DNA of 64,000 bases from Halocatena halophila (lineage in GTDB: Archaea > Halobacteriota > Halobacteria > Halobacteriales > Haloarculaceae), in the NCBI GenBank assembly GCA_027563145.1, contig CP071307.1:780906-844905 (forward strand). The letters are read 5' to 3'. A model generated the notes under the pieces. The model was not told where the DNA came from and searched no databases. It was given only the letters and a program-made list of their open reading frames with translations. This document shows, piece after piece, positions 49,203-63,999 of the stretch; the stretch's first letter is position 1; every line of letters starts with the position of its first letter. Both the position numbers and the translations under genes were made by a program.

Positions 49203-50033
49203 TGTAACCGCTCGAAAGGACGCGTCTCTCCCTGAGTAGGCTCTCACTCGGGATCAATCCTCGATGCCTTCTGCTTTTTACGCTACACCATTACTCTTCT
49301 ATTGCGTGTAATGCTAGGACACAGATCACCAATGGTGTCGTCAAACTTGGTCTCCAGAAGATAGAATGGTATTGGAGCGGTATAGAGGTCCAGAACCGAA
49401 GCGTGTGATTCGTTGTGGACGTTCGTGCGAGAATGTGCTGTTTGATCGGGCGATATCGGTGAGGTTGCCCAGACTGAAATTGATCTTCCCTCCACTACCA
49501 GTTCATCAGAAAACCACCACCCGACGGCGTTGACATCGTCGGAAGGGGATGGGAACAACCATCCCATTTACTGCGTTCGTAGCAACCAGTAGACTGAAGG
49601 AGAGAAGTTCGCTCGACGAATCTTTAGAAGAGGTTTTCATGATCATGAATTCACGCGTCAAAGACAGCGCGAGTGTGTTCTGCGAGTCCTCTTGGCCACA
49701 AATCGATTCAGCGACATGCCGTCTCTAAGCCTTCCACTTGGCTTTCTCGAGTTCATGTGGAGGCTTACCAATAAAAACCAGGGGGCCACCGAGCATGGCT
49801 GATAGGAGTGACAACTCCGTTCGAGCCCGTCAGAACTGTCACAGCAAGCGTGGGTACTGCGGTACACCGTCTCCCTCAGCGACCGCTCAGTGCGAGATCT
49901 ACCATATCGTTCCAGAATGTCTTCGAAAGCAACACCGGTCTCACTGAACGCGGAAAACTGCTCTGGAAGTGGGTCCAAAAGGACAGAAGAACGTGATATT
50001 TGATTTGTGTCCGTGTAGAACTCACCGCCTGAT
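49203..50033. other. Non-coding or degenerate region between two GH2 genes
   Basis: About 830 bases. Short open frames occur on both strands (for example 49283-49567 minus and 49738-49947 plus). None has family similarity, a good start or consistent composition. Minus-strand fragments around 49720-49800 look partly protein-like (MLGGPLVFIGKPPHELEKAK) but are broken by stops. Probably decayed sequence. Confidence 0.35.
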
Positions 50034-54729
<4,696 letters not shown>

Positions 54730-55096
54730 TTGAACAATTCACAGTCTGTCGTACCGCCATCGCACGGCTGGCTCCTCAGACAGAGTCTGATAAACGCCGA
54801 CAGACGCAGCAGCACTCACCACATGGCCATCTCGATCCTGTCAAACTCCTCTACTAACGTCGGATTATCCGGGAGATCGCCGCACCAGCGGTCGATCTCC
54901 TCGAGGACTTGGGGCATCTCGTTCAATAGATCAGGCACCTCTCGGTAGGATTTCCCAAAGTACACTCACAGACTATACAGCGTCACGACGGCGTATTCGA
55001 CAAAGCCGCCGCTTTCCGGGACGGTTGCTTCCCCGTATCGTCGGAATATCTGTTTGTTATCGACTATCTCTTCCGCAAAGCGGGTAGTGGTGGTCA
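54730..55096 (-). pseudogene. N-terminal relic of an IS5-type transposase
   Basis: From the ATG at 55096 the minus strand reads MTTTTRFAEEIVDNKQIFRR and ESGGFVEYAVVTLYSL, then a stop. In the next frame it reads VYFGKSYREVPDLLNEMPQV, LEEIDRWCGDLPDNPTLVEE and FDRIEMAMW, a stop, then VLLRLSA. This is the N-terminus of haloarchaeal IS5-family transposases (LLxEMPQ and STLVxxFDR motifs). The DDE catalytic core is absent. At least one frameshift and one nonsense change are present. Confidence 0.75.
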
Positions 55097-56059
55097 TGCC
55101 AATCACCACTCGCCCGCTTCAATACCTTTGATTTACCGTCACATCACGATCTCGTCTAGTGATTCGATAGAGAAGAATGAAAAGGATGGTTGGACATTTG
55201 CCCAGTGGAGAAGTGTTTCGGACTCTCGTAAACGACGCGTTTGAGCGGCTGACTGAGTGAATGAACGTCTGTGGCTCTGTCACATTGTTTTATGGGTTTC
55301 GTTCAGAGTGAGAACGCCCGATGACATTACATACGTACTATTGTAATGATTTCAGTGGTCGAAACTTGCCACAGTCCTATTTTACGTTCCGATAATGTAG
55401 GAAATGGAGTATCTATCTGTCCGTCTCGGAACGCGCCTGGGGTACTGGATACCGATAATACTCCCCACTGGATCACCGACAGGATTCGATGGCAGGCAAC
55501 TATTCGCTACTTTAAAATATGGAATAAAGACGGCACGCACAACGAATGATCGAATCGTACACATCCACAACGAGGAACGAAATCGTTACGACGGAGCGTA
55601 GTGAGTAAACCGGGAATGACTGACGCCAGCCGATTGACGAGCCCAACTGGCGCGCCCACATACGCCCTGTCAGAGGAGCTGAGAAAAGCTCGACAACCCT
55701 ATCCACGTGATCCGTGATGTCAGGTTTTAAATTATCAAAATTATGGGGAGAATTAAAAACGAATGCTAGTACGAACCGGTGATCGACGAGATTGAACCGA
55801 TGGGAAACGAAAATCAGGTGCCTTTGCTCTTTGAGCCAATGAGAGTGGACTGTGCCGTTCGTTCCAACAGTTCCTGTAACGCGCCGCGTCGAAGCAGACC
55901 CACCGACTGTCGCACGGATTCCTGAACATGGGATGCATCGTTTCACTACTATATGGGAAAGAGATGCGAAAACTGGTGATAGAAACGATGGGATGGTATG
56001 CTGCTGAGCAATGGTCCCCTGAGAGAACTACCCATCCCAACCATTTTAGAAGCGACAGG
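55097..56059. other. Long non-coding spacer
   Basis: About 960 bases between the IS relic and the GH43 gene. Short frames on both strands show no family similarity. The composition shifts from mixed to AT-rich toward 55720-55760 and again at 56040-56070. It may include remains of the insertion event. No gene called. Confidence 0.35.
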
Positions 56060-56070
56060 AATATTTATAT
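56060..56070 (+). promoter_or_regulatory. TATA box of GH43 gene
   Basis: AATATTTATAT ends 25 bases before the ATG at 56096, the normal spacing for a leaderless haloarchaeal transcript. Confidence 0.55.
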
Positions 56071-56095
56071 GTGAATGAATATACGACACTATTGT

Positions 56096-57619
56096 ATGAC
56101 AGTCAATCACGATCATAGTGGTATAAAGCGTCGAACCATCTTGAAGACGATCGGTGCAGGAGCGGTCGGGGTAGCTGGTCTCCTGGGCGCGAGCGGAACG
56201 GCAGCAGCGGTGGGATATACTAACCCACAGTACGAACCACACTTTCCAGATCCGACCATCTACAACGACGATGGAACGTACTACGCCTACGGGACGAATA
56301 TGGACCGAGACGACGGGAGCAATGATTCCCAGGAACTGCTTGTACCGATCCTATCCTCAACGGATCTGGTGAACTGGACCTACGAGGGAGAGGCGTTCAC
56401 TTCGCGGCCAGGGTGGGTCTACGGATCGATCTGGGCACCGGATATCCACCGCTACAACGGCCAGTGGGTGATGTTCTACTCGCTACGGCCACGAAACGGT
56501 GGGGAGTTTGGCATCGGACTGGCGACATCGGATTCTCCGACGGGACCGTTTACCGATCACGGGCGGGTTATCAGCGACAGCGATCACGAGAACGGTGGGA
56601 CCATCGACGCGTATTTTGTCGAGCACAACAACACCCCATATCTGTTCTTTGGGAGCTTTCATGGGATCTATCTGATAGAGCTCACGCCAGATCTGCAAAG
56701 CTGGCATCCGTCGTCGTACACGCAGGTGGCCGGCAACGCCTACGAGGGGGCGATTCACTTCGAAGCGAACGAGTATCATTATCTCATGCCCTCAACGGGG
56801 GGTTGTTGTGATGGACTCGCTAGCACCTACGAGTACGAAATCGGTCGGTCGACATCCTTCTCCGGGCCGTACTACAATCAGAACGGAACGGACCTGATGA
56901 ACCGGAACGCCAACAACAAGGGAGTACCGGTGCTAACAGGCAACCGGCGGTTTCCGGGGCCGGGCCACGGCGATGTTATGAGATATGACGACGGCTCGCT
57001 CTGGACGGTGTACCACGCCTACGACGCCCAGGACGGTGGGTGGGTCGATGGAGTCCCGCGGCGCGTCCTGCTGATGGATCGGATCGAGTGGGAGAACGAC
57101 TGGCCAGTGATTGGGTGTACCAACACGCCGACCGAGGCGGCCCAGGCACCCGGTAGTGCCAGTAACTGCACTGGTCCGGTGTCTGGCCCCCTTCCAGAGG
57201 GGACATACCACATCACGAACGTCAACAGTTCGAAACTGCTGGAGGTCGCGAACGCTGGCACGGAAAACGGTACTACCGTCCAGCAGTACGCGGACACTGG
57301 CTGTACGTGCCAGCAGTGGAATCTCTCACAGAACAGGGACGGTACCTACCACATCACGAACGTCAACAGCGGACTGTACATGGAAGTGGTAGACGCCGAG
57401 TATGGCGACGGTGCAAACATCCAGCAGTTCGAACGCTCCGGACACCCCTGCCAGCGCTGGAACGTCATCGACAACGGCGACGGCACCTACCGGCTGGAGG
57501 CCGAACACAGCGGTACGGTTGCCGATGTCTACAACGCACAGACCTCCGACGGGGCGAACGTAATTCAGTGGAGCTACTGGGGTGGTGATAACCAGAAGTG
57601 GACCTTCGAGTCAGTGTAG
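56096..57619 (+). CDS. Tat-secreted GH43 arabinanase-like enzyme with ricin-type lectin domain
   Basis: A 507-residue protein. The Tat signal reads SGIKRRTILKTIGAGAVGVA. The GH43 propeller covers ~40-365. The general base is in PHFPDPTIYNDDGTYYAYGT, the pKa-setting Asp in SIWAPDIHRYNGQWVMFYS, and the acid Glu in GNAYEGAIHFEANEYHYLMP. GGCCDGLASTYEYEIGRSTS and GPGHGDVMRYDDGSLWTVYH recall endo-1,5-alpha-arabinanase-type members. Residues ~375-507 hold CBM13/ricin units ([40 protein letters not shown]). The gene is convergent with the clan-A glycosidase gene, which carries the same kind of lectin domain. The likely substrate is arabinan or an arabinosylated glycan. Confidence 0.92.
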   Translation: MTVNHDHSGIKRRTILKTIGAGAVGVAGLLGASGTAAAVGYTNPQYEPHFPDPTIYNDDGTYYAYGTNMDRDDGSNDSQELLVPILSSTDLVNWTYEGEAFTSRPGWVYGSIWAPDIHRYNGQWVMFYSLRPRNGGEFGIGLATSDSPTGPFTDHGRVISDSDHENGGTIDAYFVEHNNTPYLFFGSFHGIYLIELTPDLQSWHPSSYTQVAGNAYEGAIHFEANEYHYLMPSTGGCCDGLASTYEYEIGRSTSFSGPYYNQNGTDLMNRNANNKGVPVLTGNRRFPGPGHGDVMRYDDGSLWTVYHAYDAQDGGWVDGVPRRVLLMDRIEWENDWPVIGCTNTPTEAAQAPGSASNCTGPVSGPLPEGTYHITNVNSSKLLEVANAGTENGTTVQQYADTGCTCQQWNLSQNRDGTYHITNVNSGLYMEVVDAEYGDGANIQQFERSGHPCQRWNVIDNGDGTYRLEAEHSGTVADVYNAQTSDGANVIQWSYWGGDNQKWTFESV

Positions 57620-57869
57620 CTCTCTACAATCTCCTATAAATAATATAATAATCGCAACTACGTCTGCAAGTGGATTATCCAGAACACGTTCGACCTTCAG
57701 ATCGATCACGATACAGTCCAGCACTATGCGGAGCGTGGTCTTTCGGTGAGTTCACTGCGTTGGCAAAGAGATACCCTCCCACGACGGCTGCGAACTGTGC
57801 TGGGTGTACGCTTCAGTGTCGATTCGATCCTCTGGCCGCTTACTCGAAAAAGAAGCAGTCCACTGACGT

Positions 57870-59684
57870 CTAGGCTGCGATGAACTGCCAGCGCTGCTGG
57901 GATTCGCTCCGGTCGATCCACTGGTGGACGTTAGCTCCATCACTCGTCAAACCACCAGCGACATCCAGAACCTTGCCGCTGTGGACCGCTTCGAGTCGAT
58001 ACTCACCGTTTGCCGTCTCTTCGACGTACCACTCCTGATTTGCAGCACCCGTGCCCGTCCACTGGTGAACGTCTGCACCATTGGCCATCGATATCTCATC
58101 AACGTCGAGGAATTTGCCACTGTTGACGTTCTCGAAAGTGTAGACGTTGTCGCGGACGTTCGTCGCGATCCATCGCTGGTTGTCGCCGCCCAACCATTCC
58201 CACTGATGGACGGTCGCGCCGTCCGACGTAGAGGACTGGTTGACGTCGGCGACCTTACCGCTGTGTGTCGCCTCGATCCGGTACACTCCGTCCGCGATGG
58301 GGGCTGACGCCTGCGTCACCGTGATGACGTACGCGTCCGTTGCCCGGTTCCAGGAGAGCCCCACCGTGTGGTCGGATCCGGACACGTTTGTGACGTAGTC
58401 TTGGGCCACTTCCGGTGCACTGAGCGGCGACAGCTCCGGTGACCGTTCGACCTTCACCCGTATCTTGTTTGAACTGATCTGGTCGACGTTCTGTAGCGTC
58501 ACGTCGATATCGCCCGTGGTGCCGTTGTTTCCCACGATGATGCGGGACTGCGTACTGGGTGGATTCAGATTCGCGATCGAGTCGATATTTGAACTGCGCG
58601 CCGTCGGTACCATGTCGCCCGTCATCTGCCCGTAGCGACAGTACAGCCACCAACGACCGGTCGGCTGGGTCCCATCCTCCGTGAGTGTCCCTGCGAGGGC
58701 TCCCCCATCACAACAGTAATCCCAGTTAGCCAGAGAAGCCCACTTGACGCCCGACTTTTCGACCCGGCACAGATCCCACGCAGTGTATCCAGGGCTCTGA
58801 TTATTAGCTGGGACGTACTCATTGATCTGGAGCGAAACGTCAGTGAGTCCGCGATCGGCCAAGAGGCCCCGAATTTCGTTCGCAGCGTCGACGGCGTCGT
58901 CACCGGTCTGGAGATCATGCCAGTTGAGGATATCCGGTTCCGTCCCGGTGGTGATCGTCATGTCAAGCCAGTCTTCTATCACACTCCGTTCGTAGTGGGT
59001 AACGCCCGGTCCGTTGATGCGGGCGTTCGGATCGAGCGATTGGATTAGGTTGACGCCACGTTCCCACATCTCGTAGTACTGTGTCGTAGAGCGTGGCCAG
59101 AACATATCGAGATCTGGCTCGTTCCAGATCTCGTATTGGATCACGCTGCGATCCATCCCGGCAGCATTGATGTCGCTGACGATCTGTTGGACGAACGATT
59201 CGTAACTACTCCAGTCACCGTTATCGCCCGGGAATGGATCGTCTCCAGTGACGGTGACACTGTCCGCTCCCCAGAGGTCGTTGAACTTGATGAAGTACTC
59301 GGCGTCGATGTTCGGTTGTGTCACCCGGTTGTAGTGGTTCTCAACCATGTTCCACCGGGTGTCGTAGCCGCTTTGGCCGCCGTTGGCCCAGCCTCCACCG
59401 CTAAGACGCGCGCCACCGCCGCCGAACAACACTGGATTCATTGGCTCGATCCACGCATCCGCCGGGGTCGACCCGTCAGCCGTGATTCCGTAAAGCGTTC
59501 CTGAAGCCCTGTGGCTCACTGGTTCGTCTGTCACTCCGAAGTCAACGGTGATTGTCTGTGTGGCCCCCGCAGCATCGCCGGCCAGTGCCGGAAGGATGAA
59601 ACCCAACGTCCCCACAGCAGTACCTGATTTCAGGAGTGTCCGTCTGCTAATAGTACTATTGCCGTTCCTACGATTATTTACCAT
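57870..59684 (-). CDS. Tat-secreted clan GH-A glycosidase (GH39-like) with ricin-type lectin domain
   Basis: A 604-residue protein. The Tat signal is at residues 11-40 (STISRRTLLKSGTAVGTLGF). The TIM-barrel part (~45-380) has an acid/base Glu E189 in VIQYEIWNEPDLDMFW and a probable nucleophile E289 in VSLQINEYVPANNQ. This spacing and the WNEP motif place it in clan GH-A, nearest to GH39/xylosidase-type enzymes in my judgement. A beta sandwich (~390-460) follows, then three CBM13/ricin units (~465-604) with DGVYRIEATHSGKVADVNQ and SDGANVHQWIDRSESQQRW. An AT-rich box upstream (59717-59728) may be its promoter. It probably acts on xylan-like or mixed hemicellulose. Confidence 0.87.
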   Translation of the reverse strand: MVNNRRNGNSTISRRTLLKSGTAVGTLGFILPALAGDAAGATQTITVDFGVTDEPVSHRASGTLYGITADGSTPADAWIEPMNPVLFGGGGARLSGGGWANGGQSGYDTRWNMVENHYNRVTQPNIDAEYFIKFNDLWGADSVTVTGDDPFPGDNGDWSSYESFVQQIVSDINAAGMDRSVIQYEIWNEPDLDMFWPRSTTQYYEMWERGVNLIQSLDPNARINGPGVTHYERSVIEDWLDMTITTGTEPDILNWHDLQTGDDAVDAANEIRGLLADRGLTDVSLQINEYVPANNQSPGYTAWDLCRVEKSGVKWASLANWDYCCDGGALAGTLTEDGTQPTGRWWLYCRYGQMTGDMVPTARSSNIDSIANLNPPSTQSRIIVGNNGTTGDIDVTLQNVDQISSNKIRVKVERSPELSPLSAPEVAQDYVTNVSGSDHTVGLSWNRATDAYVITVTQASAPIADGVYRIEATHSGKVADVNQSSTSDGATVHQWEWLGGDNQRWIATNVRDNVYTFENVNSGKFLDVDEISMANGADVHQWTGTGAANQEWYVEETANGEYRLEAVHSGKVLDVAGGLTSDGANVHQWIDRSESQQRWQFIAA

Positions 59685-60204
59685 GAATTATCCTCTTATA
59701 TATTGTAAACAAGATACATATAAATTTTTTGTCTGATATATGAATGGATTGGGATGTGTGGCTCAACCGATGTTGTCGCTATAGAGCGGCTAAGAAGACG
59801 CAGTAGGTACTCACACAAAGCGGCCACGAAGGATATACCGTTCTGCCAAGCCGAGTATCAGAAGATCCTCGGTCGGCTGGAGTCAGCGAATATCGTCGAA
59901 AAACGGAGCGTCCTCAGACCCCAACGGAGTTGACCTCATTTGTGCTCCGCTTGGTGTCGTCGAAGATATTCTTCCAGTCGGTCGCTATGTGAGTGCCACC
60001 AGGGCGTGTCGAGGATCATAGCGAATGCATCCTCATCACGGCTGATGAGGACGTTTTAGTCTACTGCGGGTGCGTTCAGGAAGACCAGCGGAATGGTATT
60101 GTAAATCTGCATCCGATGCGTCCTGCCTTGTAGGTTATTACGATTGGTACCTGAATCGTTGATTGTTCGTTACTTGTGCGTGTTGAGTCGGTACATTGGC
60201 GTCG
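59685..60204. other. Non-coding spacer
   Basis: About 520 bases. Broken frames at 59840-59930 (plus; EYQKILGRLESANIVEKRSV) and 59960-60050 (minus; DEDAFAMILDTPWWHSHSDR) look protein-like but have no start or continuity. They may be relics of small regulators. No gene called. Confidence 0.35.
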
Positions 60205-61173
60205 TTAGGCCCAGTAGGCCTCCCCGGGGGTCTCCTGAAAAACGGCCCGATGGAGCACGTCCACGGCCTTTTCGAGCCCTTCGTTTGGGCTTGCGAGCGC
60301 GTCCTCGTGCTCGATAGAGAGCACGCCATCGTAGCCCACCATCCTGAGCGTCGAGACGATGTCTTTCCAGTGTGATTCGTCGTGCCCGTAGCCGACCGAC
60401 CGAAACAGCCATGACCGGTTCGATGTGTCGTCGTAGGGCGTCGTATCGAGCACGCCGCCCGTACGGGCGTTCGCCTCGTACATCTTGGTGTCCTTCGCGT
60501 GGAAGTGGTGGATCGCGTTGCGTTCGCCAAGAAACCGGATCGCCTCGATTACATCTATTCCCTGCCAGTAGAGGTGTGACGGATCGAAGTTAGCGCCGAT
60601 CCGATCGGTGGTCATGTCTCGCAGTTTCATCATTCCGTGGGGTTCATACACGAGCATATTCGGGTGCATTTCGATGGCAATATCCACGCCGTGGTCGTCG
60701 GCGAACGATCCGATCTCCGACCAGTACGGAATTGCCACTTCCTGCCACTGGTAGTCCTGGGCTGTTAGATGCTCGTCCGGCCACGGTGCCGTAATCCAGT
60801 TTGGTGTCTCGTCGTTCGGACCACCACCCGGCAGTCCTGAGAACCCGGTGACGGTGTCGACGTCCAACTGCTCCGCCAATCGGATCGCGTCACGGAGTTG
60901 CTGGTCGTCCCGCGCTGCGCGTTCGTCGTCGGGATGGATTGGGTTGTTGTGCGTCGCAAGCGCAGATATCTCCATTTCGTACTCGTCGAGCAACGAATGG
61001 AGCTCAGACTGCGCCGCCGTGTCGTCGAGATACGCATCCACCGGGAGATGATCGTCCCCGACGAACCCGCCACAGGCAAGTTCGACGGCCTGGACGCCGA
61101 TACTGTCCAGATATTCAAGGGCATTTTCGAGCGATTCGTCACCGAGAAGTACTGTTAATACTCCGACTTGCAT
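60205..61173 (-). CDS. Sugar phosphate isomerase/epimerase (xylose-isomerase-like TIM barrel)
   Basis: A 322-residue protein starting MQVGVLTVLLGDESLENALE. The 16 residues upstream in frame are excluded. The AP_endonuc_2/xylose-isomerase-like barrel is shown by DSIGVQAVELACGG, ISALATHNNPIHPDDERAAR, VTGFSGLPGGGPND, VDIAIEMHPNMLVYEPHGMM, IGANFDPSHLYWQGIDVIEA, IHHFHAKDTKMYEANARTG and YDGVLSIEHEDALASPNEGL. Metal ligands E (AIEMHP), D and H (NFDPSH, HFHAKD) and E (SIEHED) are all present. Such proteins isomerise or epimerise sugars or inositols. It lies divergent from the sugar ABC transporter genes, which points to handling of the imported sugar. Confidence 0.92.
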   Translation of the reverse strand: MQVGVLTVLLGDESLENALEYLDSIGVQAVELACGGFVGDDHLPVDAYLDDTAAQSELHSLLDEYEMEISALATHNNPIHPDDERAARDDQQLRDAIRLAEQLDVDTVTGFSGLPGGGPNDETPNWITAPWPDEHLTAQDYQWQEVAIPYWSEIGSFADDHGVDIAIEMHPNMLVYEPHGMMKLRDMTTDRIGANFDPSHLYWQGIDVIEAIRFLGERNAIHHFHAKDTKMYEANARTGGVLDTTPYDDTSNRSWLFRSVGYGHDESHWKDIVSTLRMVGYDGVLSIEHEDALASPNEGLEKAVDVLHRAVFQETPGEAYWA

Positions 61174-61578
61174 ACGATCGATCAGAATTATTCCTCTGAT
61201 ATAATTCTTTGTCCTATCCAATCAAAGAGGTGTCAACCTTGGGTGAGGAGAGTGGCCGACCACGGATGATGGAGTGACTCAACTACGGTTTACCGCATGG
61301 TTGAGAAGGCGAGCGATGTAGTAGTATCCTCGCGGCATTTCCGATCGAAGCTTCACCGAGCGATCTCGGTTAGTAGCGGAGCGAAGCTCTTCAGGCAGCA
61401 GGCAATCGGTGATTTCTGATGACAGCTCCGAGTCAACTAGATCGAAGCACTGGGGATCCACCGCTCTCTATCATGTGAGATTCGATCCTCGATACTCATC
61501 AATTTAATAATCAAAAACTATTTATGTATGTGATACGCCCTACTGTGTATGTGTCACGGTAACGAGACTGATTGACCA
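61174..61578. other. Divergent promoter region, isomerase versus sugar ABC operon
   Basis: About 405 bases. A TATA-like CTATTTATGTA at 61519-61529 lies 50-60 bases upstream of the binding-protein start. An AT-rich stretch near 61195-61205 may serve the isomerase. No gene is seen inside. Confidence 0.45.
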
Positions 61579-63009
61579 ATGATGGGTGCAAGCGACATAA
61601 CCATTCCCCGACGAGATTTCATCAAAGCAACAGGCGCTACGAGCGTTGCAGCCGGGTTAGCAGGTTGCAGTGCTATCAGTGGAGAGAGCAACAGCGGAAC
61701 CACACTCAAGTTTATCACGAGTAATGATTGGATAGCGAGTGAGGACGTACTGGTTGATGCGCTTTATGGAGCGGGGATGCCCGACCACATCACCATTGAC
61801 TCGATGTCCATGGGGAGGACCACAGACACTGCACAGGCCAAATACCGAATGTGGCTTTCTGCAGGTGAGGAAACTCCCGATGTTTTTTTAATAGATTCTG
61901 GCTGGACGAAACCATTTATCACCCGTGATTTGATCCTCAATCTTTCGAGTGCATTCCCAAATGACGTTCAAGCGACCGTACGTGATGATTACGCTGAAAA
62001 GAGCGTGAGTACGGCCGTCGGCTCCGATGGTGATCTGTACGCATTACCACTGTTTCCGGACGTGCCGACCATTCAGTATCGCAAGGATTTGGCCCAAAAA
62101 GCAGGCTACGATCTCGAACAACACGCTACCGATCCGATGTCGTGGAAGGAGTTCTCTCACGCCATCAAAGACATCTATGAGCAAAACGACATCGAGTATG
62201 GATTCAACTGGCAGGCCGCCGCCGCCGAACAGTTATCCTGTTGTGTATTCAACGAATACCTCTCCAGCTGGGGGGGTGCGTACTTCGGGAATCCTGAGAC
62301 GAACCTCTATCAAAATATCGGCGACCGCCCTATTACCGTCACCGAAGATCCGGTTCTGCAGTCGCTTCGGATGGCGCGTACGTTCATCCACGGAACGGAG
62401 GATCCGCATTCACTCGATGATTTTGCCGGCGGTATCTCACCGGCGTCAGTGCTACAGTGGACGATTGAACCCTCTCGGAGACCGTTCACGAGCGGGAATG
62501 CTGTTGCACTCCGCAACTGGCCGTATTCGATCGCGATCGGTGGTGCCGAAAGCGAGCTTGGAACGAAGATGGGCGTCATGCCAATGCCGTACGGTGTGAC
62601 GCCTGATACGGCAAAACATCCACTCACGGGTGGTTCGATCGCTGCGCTCGGTGGCTGGCACCTGGCAGTAAATCCGAATTCGCCACGAAAGGATGCGGCC
62701 CTCGAATTCCTTACAGCCACGATGAAAGACTCATTCCAGCTCACAATGTTCGAGACCGTCGGCTGGTTACCACCTAAACCCGAGCTACTCACGACGAAAA
62801 AAGCGAGACAAGTACCAGTTATGGGACGGTACGTCGACCAACTGCGGTTCGCCACACAGCATTCGCTCGCACGGCCTGTCACCGTCCTATGGCCACAGGA
62901 GTCGGACCAGATCGCCCAAGCAGCGAACGCTGCGTTGGCTAACACCGCACCGAAACAGGCGATGAAGCGTCTCGAAAACTCCTTGCACGCTCTTGAGGAA
63001 AGCGTTTAA
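61579..63009 (+). CDS. ABC transporter sugar-binding lipoprotein
   Basis: A 476-residue protein. The signal combines a twin-arginine motif (IPRRDFIKATGATSVAAG) with a lipobox LAGC ending at C30, so it is probably a Tat-exported lipoprotein anchored on the outer face. The mature part is a type-1 extracellular solute-binding protein of the carbohydrate group: LKFITSNDWIASEDVLVDAL, TPDVFLIDSGWTKPFITRDL, DGDLYALPLFPDVPTIQYRK, FTSGNAVALRNWPYSI and AALGGWHLAVNPNSPRKDAA. The permease gene starts six bases behind its stop, so they form an operon. It captures oligosaccharides released by the secreted glycosidases (inference). Confidence 0.93.
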   Translation: MMGASDITIPRRDFIKATGATSVAAGLAGCSAISGESNSGTTLKFITSNDWIASEDVLVDALYGAGMPDHITIDSMSMGRTTDTAQAKYRMWLSAGEETPDVFLIDSGWTKPFITRDLILNLSSAFPNDVQATVRDDYAEKSVSTAVGSDGDLYALPLFPDVPTIQYRKDLAQKAGYDLEQHATDPMSWKEFSHAIKDIYEQNDIEYGFNWQAAAAEQLSCCVFNEYLSSWGGAYFGNPETNLYQNIGDRPITVTEDPVLQSLRMARTFIHGTEDPHSLDDFAGGISPASVLQWTIEPSRRPFTSGNAVALRNWPYSIAIGGAESELGTKMGVMPMPYGVTPDTAKHPLTGGSIAALGGWHLAVNPNSPRKDAALEFLTATMKDSFQLTMFETVGWLPPKPELLTTKKARQVPVMGRYVDQLRFATQHSLARPVTVLWPQESDQIAQAANAALANTAPKQAMKRLENSLHALEESV

Positions 63010-63015
63010 CCAACC

Positions 63016-63999
63016 ATGTCAACCACAAATCGTGCAATCTGGCGCGGGCTATACGACAAACCACGGACAGTCATTTTGAATCGCATAGAACGATTGAGCG
63101 ATGTACAGTTCGCCTATCTAATGCTGCTACCGAGCGTACTATTACTCGGAACGATGGCGCTCTGGCCACTTATCGCCACGTTCGAGATGTCGCTCCACGC
63201 GGACGACCTTTTTGCCGCGGGGGGCATCGGGCAATTCGTCGGGCTGAAGCATTATACGGCCGTTCTGAGTGGTCAGGCAGACGATCTCCTTCCACGTCCT
63301 TTCTTCGATCTCCACCAACCCTTCACCAGCGCTCTTACTGTGACGCTGCTCTTTACGGTAATCGCTGTTGCGATCGAGACTGTCCTTGGCTTCGGACAAG
63401 CGCTCATCTTGAACAAATCATTCCGGGGCCGTCGTTGGGTCAGAGTCGCGCTCATATTCCCGTGGGCGGTCCCGATCGTGATCCAGGGGATGATCTTTCT
63501 TCTCATGTTTCAGCCAAGTATTGGGTTTGCGGTTGAGCCGCTGCAACAGCTGGGTGTGATTTCATCCGCACCACTGTCCGACAGCGCATCTGTACTCTTC
63601 ATCGTCATAATCGCTGACGTATGGAAGCAATCAGCCTTCATGGCGTTGCTCATCCTCGCTGGACTCCAGAGTATCGACCGAGATCTGTATAAGGTCGGAA
63701 AAGTCGTTGGCGCATCAAAATGGCAACAATTCAAAACGATAACGTTCCCCCTCGTCCTTCCGGCTGTGCTGGTTGCCTTGCTCTTTCGAACGATCGCAGC
63801 GATGAAGGTGTACGGTCAGGTGGAGACGATTTCCAACTGCAACACGCTCCCAACCATGTCGTGTCTGGTTGTTTCGACGTTCAATATGGGTAGATACGCG
63901 TCGGCAGCGACCATTGCATTCCTCACCGCAGCGATTATCGGGGTCGTACTGAGTGTGTACATCGTGCAGTTCGCGCGGATGGATCGGGGAGGACTGTAA
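63016..63999 (+). CDS. Sugar ABC transporter permease (MalF/UgpA type)
   Basis: A 327-residue protein with six membrane segments after a short cytoplasmic N-terminus: AYLMLLPSVLLLGTMALWPL first, then around residues 115-138, 147-165, 190-220, 245-270 and 300-320. The ATPase-contact (EAA) loop reads DLYKVGKVVGASKWQQFKTI followed by TFPLVLP. It is one of two permeases expected. The second (MalG type) and the ATPase would lie beyond the window. The gene ends one base before the window end. Confidence 0.93.
   Translation: MSTTNRAIWRGLYDKPRTVILNRIERLSDVQFAYLMLLPSVLLLGTMALWPLIATFEMSLHADDLFAAGGIGQFVGLKHYTAVLSGQADDLLPRPFFDLHQPFTSALTVTLLFTVIAVAIETVLGFGQALILNKSFRGRRWVRVALIFPWAVPIVIQGMIFLLMFQPSIGFAVEPLQQLGVISSAPLSDSASVLFIVIIADVWKQSAFMALLILAGLQSIDRDLYKVGKVVGASKWQQFKTITFPLVLPAVLVALLFRTIAAMKVYGQVETISNCNTLPTMSCLVVSTFNMGRYASAATIAFLTAAIIGVVLSVYIVQFARMDRGGL

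Noticed and set aside
49283..49947. Open frames between the two GH2 genes
   Set aside because: No start context, no family similarity and interrupted frames. They may be decayed sequence.
57670..57873. Short frame between GH43 and the clan-A glycosidase, and a parallel frame reading WIIQNTFDLQIDHDTVQHYA
   Set aside because: It looks partly protein-like, possibly from a transposase, but has no start or known motif and lies in a short convergent gap.
59840..60050. Protein-like fragments on both strands upstream of the isomerase gene end
   Set aside because: Both are short, lack starts and are interrupted. I could not tie them to a family.
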